Source: Halichondria panicea (Eukaryota > Porifera > Demospongiae > Suberitida > Halichondriidae). From it: 64,000 nucleotides of DNA. The stretch spans positions 5,089,047 to 5,153,046 of the forward strand of contig NC_087388.1 of assembly GCF_963675165.1 (NCBI RefSeq). Direction: 5' to 3'. Below the pieces are notes generated by a model. It saw nothing but the letters and a program-made list of their open reading frames with translations. It did no database searches and was not told the origin of the DNA. Below are positions 24,899-36,200 of this stretch, one piece after another; the first letter of the stretch is position 1, and each line of letters opens with the position of its first letter. A program made the position numbers and the translations under genes.

Positions 24899-26050
24899 TC
24901 ATTCCATCTGTTGATTGTGATGGTGCATTAGCTCAGAATATCGTATATTCTTGGCCTTTTGGTGTTTTGAGGCTTTCACTTCAACAGGCGGTGTTGATCG
25001 AACAGGTACAGTGATCAATGGTTCATGAGAATTAGACACAGGAGTACTTGCAATGCTTGAATATCTGCTATCACGATCGCCTGATGGTTCGGCTTTAGGG
25101 GGAAGACAGAGTTGTATAGATTCACTCAAAAGAGCTCCTACCTCTCCATTTCGTGACTGTGATGGTGCATTAGCCACAGACTGTGTTGGAACTGCAGAAT
25201 GTTGTATATTCTTGGCCTTTCGATTTTTTGAGACTTTTAGTGTCGATTGAACAAGTGCAGGCTTGTTTACTGATGGATCACGAGAAGTAGACACAGGAGT
25301 ACTTGTGATGGTTCGGCTTTAGGGGGAAGACTTAGGTGCATGGATACACTCAAAGGAGGCTCTACTTCTTTCTTGTTAATGAACTGTGTTAATACTCCAT
25401 GAGTGTGTAGTGATGGTTGTTTAATTGTCGTCCCATCTCTCAACATTCCAACGCTTGAGCATAAATCTGCCTGTCCATGCATCACCTTAGCTCCATCTGT
25501 TGCAATATCTATATCATGCATGCCTCTTTATATGAGCACTACTCGATGGTGCATTAACCACATGCTGTTTTGGAATAGCAGAAGATGGTATTTTTATGGG
25601 CTTGCGATTCTTCTGTGCTTTTACCTCAACCGGCAATGTGTGAACAGGTATAGGCTCGCTGACTCGATGGACAGGAATGTTAGTAGTTGAAATACCACCA
25701 GTATATAAGAGCTGGAGATCTGACCATCACATTGCTAGGATCTTGTACCATTTGCAAGGGAAGAATTCAGTTTCCCCCATAAGTTCAGACCAAGATTGTA
25801 CTTCAGGCGTAACAAGTTTCTTAGTGTCTGGGTCAAAGGTGACCAGTATGTTTGAATCATCATGCATCTTCAAAGAGAAAATCGAAATCATGTGTGGTAG
25901 CTCTTACTACCATCTTCTGTACAAGAGGTACATACCTGCCTGTTATTTTTTCAAAGGTAGGATCAGCAATCGTTTGCTCAAATTTGGCTTCAAAACCCTT
26001 GCTGTTCACTGTCACTGTGGGTTCATCAACAGAGACACAGTTGTGCTATT
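24899..26050 (-). other. Putative coding fragments with degenerate internal repeats, unknown family
   Basis: Minus strand. Near 26050-25950 an exon-like stretch reads TVTVNSKGFEAKFEQTIADP before a GTATG donor. Near 25873-25730 another reads DDSNILVTFDPDTKKLVTPE and ends KWYKIL. From 25690 to 24899, Lys/Pro/Ser-rich sequence repeats related units: VEVKAQKNRKP, LKVSKNRKAKN, VEVKASKHQKAKN, and LPPKAEPS twice. Frames shift between units, so this is either several exons or a decaying gene. I recognise no domain. Confidence 0.35.
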
Positions 26051-26439
26051 GAGAATGCCCTGTAATTCTGACTGCATGCGCGCATGCATGCATGCCCAGC
26101 AAAATGTCAAAGGAATAATGCATCTCATTATAATACAAGAGCTGACTTTTTAGTTTAACATGCAGTACCACATGCTTTACAGAACTTTATATTTTAGTAT
26201 ACTGTCTATATAGCTATAATGTATATAATTATAGTGGGTAATTTTCATTGGTGTATATAAATTAATGTATATATTATAATTATGAACCACCAAGTTTTAT
26301 ATAATTATAATGCCAATTCAAGTTATTCAGATCAAAGTGAAAGACTAAGTCACTGAGATGATTATATGGATTCTTTTGCACAGCTATATATTATTATACT
26401 TAAAAAGCTGACTTTCACTTTGCCTAAAAACAGTCAAGT

Positions 26440-27603
26440 TCAGAGCTTCTTCAGGAGCTTTCCAGCCTCTTCCTTGACCTCAAGTACCTGCATGCATATA
26501 GGAAATACAGGCGAGTAAATTCAGAATTTTTTTCCCCTATTCTGTGAATGCGTATGTAAAATGTTGGTCAGCATTGAGATTGGCTAAACACAGTTACCTC
26601 TGGCGAACTTTCTCCACTCTCAGTGACCTTTGTCAGCCATTTCTTAGCCTCAGGTTTGTTCTTCAGCTGCAAGTGTGTCTTGCCCAATAGCAGCCAGTTC
26701 TGAAGGAATTCGACCCCTTCATCATTGAGCTTCTCAGCGGCCTCAAAATGAGTCAATGCCTGCATGAAATCAGCACTCTTATTGTGGTATAATTGATGAA
26801 GCGCTATAATTATATAGCTATGCCTTTGTACATACTGTGAAGTTGCAAAATTCATTGGGTAATCCAGTAAACAATCGGTTTTACCATAAATTGACACTTA
26901 CCTCTTGATAAGTGGAGCTAGGTACATTGCTGAATAGAAATCCAGCCGCAGACGGTATGGACGCTACATTGAAGTGCCTACAATTACACACAGTAAACAC
27001 AATGGATACAATGATTATATTATCTCACCATCTTCCTAATACGTGTCTTGCTGCCATATCCTTAGGATCCAACTCAACTGCTTTCTACAGTAAAATAAGA
27101 ATGAATTTACTATTCAGTTATGTTCAATGATAACCGAACCTCAAAATGCTCCTTCATTTGCTTTGAATTGGCCAACTTTTCTTTCCTGCCGAGTGTGTCA
27201 CTGTAGCAACCAAGCATCATGCCTGCCAACTGCATGTACGAATTTAGCAGTTATAAACTAAAGGTTAACCAAGCAGCCATCACGGCGTAAAATGAACAGC
27301 TTAATATTGTTTGTACTGGCAGTATACCTGATTGCATTTGGCAATTCCACTACCCAATGCCAACGCCTTCTTGGATATCTCAAATCCTTTCTTTGCAAGT
27401 TGCTCCACTTCCTTCTTATCTTTAGACTGTGCTTCTTTACACTTGCGAAAGTACATTCTGACCACTCGCCATAGCAACTCAGGATCATCAGAGCTACCAT
27501 CTGCGTACGGGGCGAGCAAATCAAATGATTCAGTCAATTTCCTTTCTTTGAAGAGGCTGTCGGAACGTTCTAGAACCTCCTTGATATCTGCTTGTGCTGC
27601 CAT
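26440..27603 (-). CDS. RMDN-family protein (regulator of microtubule dynamics), copy A
   Basis: Six exons: 27603-27328, 27229-27140, 27084-27029, 26977-26902, 26759-26598, 26487-26440. All have consensus splice sites and join to 235 aa. The N-terminus MAAQADIKEVLERSDSLF followed by SDDPELLWRVVRMYFRK is the family hallmark, and KAVELDPKDMAARHVLGRW is a TPR-like helix pair. The C-terminus is Lys/Glu-rich, ending KLLKKL. The length fits the short RMD-1-like form; there is no N-terminal membrane anchor as in vertebrate RMDN2 or RMDN3. RMD-1 associates with microtubules and supports chromosome segregation in worms (family knowledge). Tandem with copy B. Confidence 0.85.
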
Positions 27604-27950
27604 AGTGGTATAATTATACTATTAATAGTACTAAAGTATTTATAGCTAGCTGTTGCACAGCACTTGATTTGTTATGGTTAAACTAAGGGATGATAAAATA
27701 GCTAAGGTCACATGCACATTGTATATGATATGAATCTCAGCCAGAGTAGTGTGAATTCTATAATGGACTGATCATGTGGTAATTAAGACAGACTGTACAT
27801 TGTTTTCATGGTTGCCTTATAATTATAATTAAACAAAATTGCTGTACATGCAAGTCACAGACAATAATTATTATTCAGAATGCGTTGAGGTTTTATAATT
27901 ATGTATAATGATTATGCACAACGGTGTATCTGTAGAAACGTAATTAATGT

Positions 27951-29187
27951 TCAGAGCTTCTTCAGTAGCTTCTCAGCCTCTTCCTTGGCTTCGGCTGCCT
28001 GCATGCATGAGGGATATACACACAAGTGATAGGCAGAAATTACGTATACACAGTTAGTACACCAAACGTTTTCTGCATTGCATCTACAGCTAGTTACCTC
28101 TTGTAAGAGAGGATCCTCCCTCCCAGTACACATGAGATCATCCAGTTGAACCATACCAAGGCTAACACCAAATACAGTTCCTTGAGCAGTTGCACCTAAA
28201 GATTCATGAACCACTTTTTGAGAGCTGTCCCCACTCTCAGTGACCTTGGTCAGCCATTTCTTAGCCTCTGGCTTGTTCTTCAGCTTGAGGTGTGTCTTGC
28301 CCAGTAGCAGCCAGTTTTGAATGAGACCTTCATCATTGAGCCTCTCAGCGGCCTCAAAGTGACTCAGTGCCTATAATATAATTATACACAAGCATATTCC
28401 ATGGCTTACGATATAAAATCAGTAACAGCGCTATAAAAGAACTTATTTATCCACATTGATCTATAAAATACGTACCTCTTGATAAGTTGAGCTAGGCACA
28501 TTGCTGAATAGAAATCCCACCCCTGACGGTATGGAAGCCACATTGAAGTGCCTGCATAGTATTACAACATTTGTGTGACAATGACTGATTAACACTATCA
28601 TGCATGAATGCCTCACACTATTCCTAATACGTGTCTTGCTGCCATATCATTAGGATCCAACTCAACTGCTCTCTGCAGTGATGAAGCACAAATTGGAGCC
28701 ATGCTTGTTGATAGCTAGCTATAGTGTCTTACCTCAAAGTGCCCTTTTACTTGCTTTAAGTTGGCCATCTTTTCTTTCCTGCCAAGGGTGTCACTGTAGT
28801 AGCGAAGCATCAGGCCTGCCATCTGCATGTGCATGAATTTAGCAGTTGAAAAGATTGTAGTATTCTATCGCATATAATTATAGATTCTTAAAAAGTAGTA
28901 ACATTCCTTACTAGATTGCATTTAGGAATCTCACTGCCTAATGTCACCGCCTTCTTTGAAATCTCAAATCCTTTCTTTGCAAGTTGTTCCGCTTCCTTCT
29001 TGTCTGTAGACAGTGCATCTTTATACTTGCGAAAGTACATTCTGACCACTCGCCATAGCAACTCAGGATCATCAGAGCTACCATCTGCATGCGGGGCGAG
29101 CAAATCAAACGATTCCGTAAATTTCCTCTCTTCGAAGAGGCTGTCAGAACGTTCTAGTAACCCTTTAATATCCGCTTGTGCTGCCAT
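27951..29187 (-). CDS. RMDN-family protein, copy B with an extra insert
   Basis: Six exons matching copy A one to one: 29187-28912, 28822-28733, 28672-28617, 28551-28476, 28370-28098, 27998-27951; 272 aa. Exon 5 is 111 nt longer than in copy A. After TESGDSSQ it adds about 37 residues, starting KVVHESLGATAQGTVFGVSL, before the donor. The donor of exon 1 is weak (CTA/GTAAGG instead of CAG/GTA). Other signature parts are kept (SDDPELLWRVVRMYFRK, RAVELDPNDMAARHVLG). Probably functional, with a changed C-terminal region. Confidence 0.82.
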
Positions 29188-30297
29188 TAGTGATGTCAGG
29201 ACAAGATTATCGAATTTAGGCTGATCAATCTATAAGGTGTATACATCTGTGATAATAAATTTCAGCATATAATGGACCTGGTCATGAGGTCAATCATTAG
29301 AAGAGCTTAACAAGAGAAGGTTGTACGTAGTACTAAGTACATTGTCTTCATTGTTGTTTTGTAACAATTGCAAAAGCAAACTATATAATTATAGATAGGC
29401 ATACAAAGAGTATAATCATAATTATCACACTTACATCGACCCATATGCTTTAATTGGTGTAATTTGGTACACCCTTGCACAGTGGTGTTAATACTTGATA
29501 TAGCTACTTGATGCAATGCAACTAGATTTCTATTTTGTTGGTACAAGTTTAATGCTTCGATCAGCAAATTCTCATGCAAGGAGGCCAATAATTATCAATA
29601 GATAAAGTATAGGACTTCCACACCTTCCCCTTACAGGCATCAGTACAGCTATAGTACGGATCTCTAAAGGTGTGTGCATGTGTGCATGGAGGAAGGTTAA
29701 TCTATCAAATTCCTAAAAGCACACCATGGCATGATCCAATCACAATGTGATTACTGCTAAGTAGCTCAGGGCATGCACATAATTATGTATCAGTATATAT
29801 AATTATGCTAGGGTCTAAGACTAGAAATAAAAGGCCTTTTAATCACATTGGCAGTGTTGTGTATGCATGTGTAGATTGTTGTGAGGTAGATATTGTATGT
29901 AGCTCACCTAGTACATGTAGCTAGAAAGAGACGTCCTTGGGAGCCAATTAAGACCTGGGTGTACTTCCAATACTAAATTACAGCTAGCTAGCAGCTTTAT
30001 AGGAGCTTTATAGCTAAACTATGCAAAAAGGAGCAGCCCCACCCCTCAAAATCGCAGTGAAATGTGGGAAAGGTCGTCGAGGTAACAAACACATTGCTCT
30101 TTCTCAATCGAGTTGCAGCGTTTTCGACGATCTTTATAGAGATACAGAAACAGTTAGCTCTAATGACGATCTTTACCTGGAATGACCATTTACAACAGCA
30201 GTGATGTAAAAAACACAATTCAACCACACACACAGGTACCATCAATAATTAGTGACAATAGTGACAATGTAGTTATGCGATCACACCCTCTAAGCCT
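29188..30297. other. Gene-free stretch upstream of RMDN copy B
   Basis: AT-rich, with TATAATTATA-like runs and scattered stops in all frames. No supported exon, RNA gene or clear repeat seen. It should contain the promoter of RMDN copy B near its left end. Confidence 0.5.
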
Positions 30298-32745
30298 CTA
30301 GATACTCTCTTTAGTCTGTACAGAGTCCGGGTTCTCTAGAGCGGCTATCTGCTGCAATGCCTCCCTACTGGCCTTGAGTTTCTGCTTGAGCTGAGAGCAT
30401 CGCGTGTGGGTGGAGTCTCGTCGCTTCTTCAATGCCATCTCTTCTTCACCTGTAGTGTGTGTGTGGAGAGGGGTGTTGGGTGTGTGTGTGGAGTGGACGT
30501 CATAGTAAATACGAATGCAGAGAACCTTGTCTCTAATGCAGTCACCCTTGGACACGCTAACAAAGAGGTGGCCTGACAAGCACAGTCTACATGCTAGGCT
30601 GATCTAATTATACTGTAGGGTAATCTGTATACACATACACAAGAGTAAGAATTGGATAAATTTCCAGAATTCTGATTAGAAATCAATCAAAATGACGCAC
30701 AATGCTCTACTAATGAATGTCTTGCTCACCCAACACCCTGAGGTCATCTCTGAGATCCTCCAGGTGTTTACGCTTCCCCTTGATCCTGTCGTTGGTTTCT
30801 CCTATTGTCTTGGTGAGGGCGGCCTTGTGTTGGGCAGAGTCCTTCAGTGTCTTGTAGGCACCTGGGAATGAGGGGAGTTACATGTGGGAGGGAAATTATG
30901 TAACTCTGAAAATGTTGCGTATTAATTAACTTATGGAAAGATTTATAGCTGGTCTAAATACCTTCCAATAAACGCTCAGCAAAACTTAAGATAATCGCAT
31001 TCACGACACTATCCAATCTACCACAAATCCAATATCAACATGAGCACGCCTTTGTTGTTGTAATAATGTACCAGAACAGGTTTGGTTACGTTACATATCA
31101 GGCTAAACTAATAATACAGAAGTACATGCATAAGTTAATATGGATGCTTACCCTCTAGTTTAGTCTGCAGTTGCTCGAGCTGCTCAGCATTGGAGGAGTG
31201 TTCGTTGCTGAGGAGTTGAGAGAGCTTGTCTAGTGAGAGGACAGACTGGAGCAGTTGCAACACACTGCCAGGATCTGGGGAAGATGGGGAGGAGGAGGGA
31301 GGTCATTCAACACTTGTACTGTACATACACATGTTATGTCATAAGCTAGAGTACAGTGGCCACACTCCTAACGCGGCCACCATTGAAGAAAGCAAATAAG
31401 ACCAGACACCCAGCAGTTGGTACAAAACAACTCCTCAACAAAGGCCACCATTTCGGTGTGACCTTGCTCTTAATAATGGTGTTTGTACAAGAGTCCACTG
31501 ATTAGCTTAGGTTCAATGCTCTAGCCTTAGAGCCTGAGGTCTATAACAATAATACAGAGGGTATTAGCAAACGTATATCTCAATTGTGCATGTAAATACA
31601 TACAAATTTACTATTAAAGAGACTTTTTATGCTCATACAGTACAGAACAAACACCTAGTCTACGTACGATAACAAAATTTAATGTCTTGATCCACAACAA
31701 TCAAAGAACAACACATTTTGCATTCTGTAAGTACTCACCTTTTTGATACCTCTCCATTAGCGACTCTTTGTTTCCTTCTTTAGTGTCCATTTCCTCCGCC
31801 TTGGACCCCCCGCCCTCACTAGCAGGATCACCCACAGACTGCACCGTCGTCGGCTGGGACGCTGTCGGTTTCATTTGTAGAGCCGAGAGAAAGTCGGGTA
31901 GGGCTGTGGGTTGATGTGTGGGCGGAGAGTGTGATACTTGTGACTCTGTGTCTTGTGTGGATGTATCTTCAGTGGTGTTTTGTGGTGCAATTGATGGAGA
32001 GACAGTGCTCTGCTCTTCAGGTGTGGTTGCTGTATTAACAATGTCCGTATTGGGTATTTCTGTGATTGATTGTTCTTCTGAGTGCGTGGGTGGGGTTGAG
32101 GGGTGTGAGTGGTGTGAGGGGGGCGGGGAAGAAGCGGCCGATCCTTCCTCAGCAGTCTTGGCAATCTCTTGACCTTCAAACTACAGGGAGAATTATTGTC
32201 CTGAGTGCATAGGTGAGCGTATGTACATGTACACAAGAGTGTCTATATTCAAATCCTTGAGTGGTCATCAATTGTACTACTTGAGTTCCGTTGGCCTATA
32301 ATATCACTATGACTCTATCTTTGAAAGCCAAGGAAAAACTATAGTCGATGGTATGCTTGGCTTAATTTTGCATGCTTTTTTGTCCAAAACAATTTAATAG
32401 TCATCTGAAAGAGCTCACATTGAGCTACCATGGTCATTCAAAGATGCAACACTACAGTTCATTGTTGTACATTTGTACCATGACCCCCCCCCCCCCCCCC
32501 CCCCAGTACTTACGCTGGTCTCCATCAGTTCGTCCTGGTTGTCCATGGCAACACCCGAGTTCCTCCGAGAAGCTGCTCTACCGCTGCGTGTCTTCTTCAG
32601 AGGGTTACCACAATTGAGACAGGACGCTCGTCTAATACTGTTACCACAGCCGCAAGACACACAGTTCCTGAATCTGTTGACAGTGGGGGTGGTACGACCA
32701 CGTCGCCTTGGAGTTGGCATTGGAGGGTGGGCTCTTGTCAGCTCT
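30298..32745 (-). CDS. Zinc-ribbon and coiled-coil protein of unknown function (5' end unresolved)
   Basis: Exons read: 32745-32514, 32180-31739, 31274-31152, 30861-30730, 30449-30298 (TAG), in one frame with consensus sites. The first has a basic RRRGRTTPT patch, then a C4 zinc-ribbon-like motif (CVSCGCGNSIRRASCLNCG) and more basic residues. The second is long, Ser/Thr/Pro-rich and probably disordered. The last three are charged coiled coil (KLSQLLSNEHSSNAEQLEQL, DRIKGKRKHLEDLRDDLRVL). An upstream exon ending at ~32820 (RPWTKPLDIILFCPDPEST) fits in phase but is preceded by a stop, so the start is unknown. A nuclear, nucleic-acid-associated role is possible (inference). It is divergent from the dystroglycan gene. 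Confidence 0.68.
32484..32504. repeat. Homopolymer C tract
   Basis: About 21 consecutive C on the plus strand, in an intron right after the donor of the zinc-ribbon exon (G-run on the sense strand). Length is prone to sequencing error. Confidence 0.9.
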
Positions 32746-33284
32746 CTGAGTGGGACAGAAATACAACGATGTAACAAGGCTAGCTTGTGATATTCATCTA
32801 TTGTACACAAATCACTTACACTGTACTTTCAGGATCTGGGCAGAACAGAATTATGTCCAGGGGCTTGGTCCAGGGTCGTTACATCTACTTCCTTAGTTTG
32901 AGTGTTACATGTGACTTGCGCGTACTGTTCTCGTGATCAAAAAGGGGGAGGATCTCGTTTTTGAAGAGGGGGCGTTGCTGCACTGCACTTCTAACAGTTC
33001 CAATGGTGGCATTGAAGGAGATGCTGTTACAATACTAGAACTGACACAAGAATAAAGAGTAGAGGTGAGTACTGTAGGAGCTCCATCAAGCATGTGTAAG
33101 CATTCAATGTGGTTGCTATAATATATAGCATGCAATAATCACAGGCTATAATTATTGTAATTGAGTTATTTCTATGCCATTATACAGATCTAGATAATCA
33201 TCAGAAGTGATTATTGTGAGCTTTTTGCACCTAAATAACAAACAATTCGAGAACATCAGTTTCTGAGCTACTATTTGCGTCTCT

Positions 33285-36200
33285 TTGGAGATGGAGACGG
33301 ATTGCTCCTTTGTTGAAGAAGAACAGGACAAGACGTTTGCAAGAGATTTTGAGCACACTAATTTGAATAACGATGGCTCAAGTGAACCCTACATTGCAAT
33401 ATGTAGCAGAACACTGACCGGACCTATGACATTGTCTGCAAAAATGCATCTTCAATCAATCAATACTGATTTACGAACAGAACAATGTGAAAATGAGAGG
33501 CACAGCAAACTAGCTGATGGCTTAGAGGTAATTTCTAATCATACAACGAAGCAGACTAACCTAAGTGATCACTATCCACGGCACAGTACTAAGCTACAGT
33601 CGCCAAAACTCCAAAAACAGTTGTCACATACTTCATCTAGACAAAAGAGACCGTTTTTACACCAATTACAGCACTTTGCAATATCAACTCTACTTGTGCT
33701 GGCACTAACAATTCCCGCACATGCCCACAGTACATCTCCTATCGACCAATCCTTTTCTAAATCACTGTCACCCTCTTTGAAAGACGTGTTTTATTCTCCG
33801 GAAACATGGATCATAGAGGAACTGGAAACAGAAGAAACGTTGACCCAAAAGCCACCACTGCAAATAACTGACACATTGGCACATGTTGGCTACCTCTTCA
33901 GAGCAACAATTATTATTAACTCGCAAGGGCTGGACGGAAATAATGAACAAGACACATCAATACAATTTCAGGTAAAATACCACCCAAGTTCTTGTAGTTA
34001 ATGGGTATAAGTGCATAGCAGCAACAGCTGAACATTTGAGGGAATGCATTACAGATAAAATTCATACAACAGTGTTTGTGAGGTCTGTCTTGTGCAAATG
34101 CATCTTTGATGATAATTCATGAGCGTGAATTTGATTACCATTATTCATATACCTACCTCAGTCAGCTAAAGTTTAGGGGTGTGTCTTTATCTCTTGTTTG
34201 TGTGTATTGCAATTACTAGTAAACAAATCGTTAATTGAAAACACACACTTGCATACAAACAGGCAACAGAGGCTGGTAAAAAAGGTCTTCCATTTTGGCT
34301 ACACCTCAACGTTCGCACTGGTGAATTATCAGGCATTCCCCTGGAAAAAGACCAAGGCAAAATCTATCTCATTCTTGATGCTCGTATTGTGAACAGTGAC
34401 GGAAGTACAAATCACTTCAGTGAAGTAATATCAATTGAAGTCGCAGCACCTTCCCAGTACCCAATGGACATATCGCCTGTTTACAAAAGTACAAAAGATT
34501 GTACACCAAAATCAACATTTCCTTCGCATTGCCTTCCAAATGAAATTTCTATTTTAGCAAACATTCTCTTTATAAGAGATTTCCGCTATCTCAAACCTCT
34601 GCATAGAGCTAATCTCCTTCTGTCAGTATCGGATCTCGTTGGTGTTTGTTCGAATCAGATTTGGCTTAACAGAATAAATTGGAGCAGCAAAGAAAGCCTA
34701 AAGCTTTGGAGTCAGCTTGCAGCAGTTGATTTCAAGAATGTTCTTACTCATGCCACCATTTTGTCTTTTGTGATTGATTGTCAGCCGATTGATGCTATTG
34801 AGAACACAGTAAACTTATCTAGCACAGTTACGTTGATGGATCATGCTCTGTCTGTCTGTGGCAATGGAATAGCTCTGGATGATGATGGATATGCGATGGT
34901 CGACTGCTACAAATGGTTTATCAATAGAGAAGCGACTGTACTCGATCAATCTAATAATATACTCTACGATGAAATTGAAACGCCTCGTAATCGAGCCAAG
35001 AGACAAGAAAATGATGGCCTTGATTATGTCTATAACTATGACAATGATATTCCCAATACACCTCTCACTACATCTGTTGCTATTGCTTCAACTTCAGAAA
35101 TAGCCCCAACATCCACACTTGCTGACATTCCTGCTACAAGTTCTTCAAATGTTGCTAAAGCAGATTCTTCAAGTATTGCCGACATTCTGAGAGCAATTTC
35201 TTCAAGTATTGCTAACAATCCTACCTCAAGTTCTTTGATCATTACTGATATTTCTACTACAAGCATTGCTGACATTTCTACTACACGTTCTTTGAGCATT
35301 GCTGAAATTTCTACGAATCAATTTACTACCATAATGCAAACGTCAGCAGCAGTTTTACCCTCTGCGCTGTTAGTGCGAGTAGTACCTTCCTCGGAAATCG
35401 CTACGTTCATGTCAGGTCAAATAGTTCCAACTGCCGTCTCATCTACGGCTTCTTCATCAAATGCTGCTATCATGTCCTCCGAGTTCATTGAAGCGTTCAC
35501 CACGGTGCCTCAATTCTTGATGAGCAGTGCATTTGATTTTGAGAGTATGACAACTGTAATGCAAATGATCGTAACTCCTACTAGAAGCAGAATATTTTCA
35601 TTCAGTATCAATCCAAGTATCGAAATTCTTGATTCAACGAGCATATTCTTCTCATCATTCTCATCATTGATATCTCTAACACCAACCATGACTTTGTCTA
35701 GCATTCGTTCGACCAGTGTATCTGTATCGCCAAGTATCAACTTATCAGAAAGTCCATTTTTAACATCTACTGTACGGAGTACAACAATTTCAATATCAAG
35801 CTCATCTCAGTTTTCGAGTTCATCATTTCCGAGGGTGTCCACAATGTTGACACCAAGTCTTTCCCTACAGAGCAGTTTAATTGACATTTCCACTCCTCGA
35901 TCTACTGTATTAGCATCAACATCACTAAGGGTTAGTTCGAGTCCCTTTTCAACTGCAGTTTTTACAACAGAAATGCTAACTTCTACCCCCACCCCCACAC
36001 CCACTCCCACGCCCATACCTACGCCCACGCCCACTGTTCTCTCTTTGGCTCCGTCAAGCTTGATAGATTTCAGTAGCAGTATTGAAGACATATCTTTCGT
36101 ATTTTTCCCTCCAACAACTACTATGGTAATTGAATCAGTAGCAAGTACGAATGTATTGTTTACTATCGGATCGAGTGATATAATAACCCCAACAAGAACT

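Noticed and set aside
26051-26439. Possible RNA gene in the AT-rich hairpin-prone stretch
   Set aside because: Only TATAATTATA-type runs, which recur throughout the window; no conserved RNA motif recognised.
32905-33135. Minus-strand 76-codon ORF between the zinc-ribbon and dystroglycan genes
   Set aside because: It might be a first exon, but its stop precedes the in-phase exon and there is no usable donor. Composition is unremarkable.
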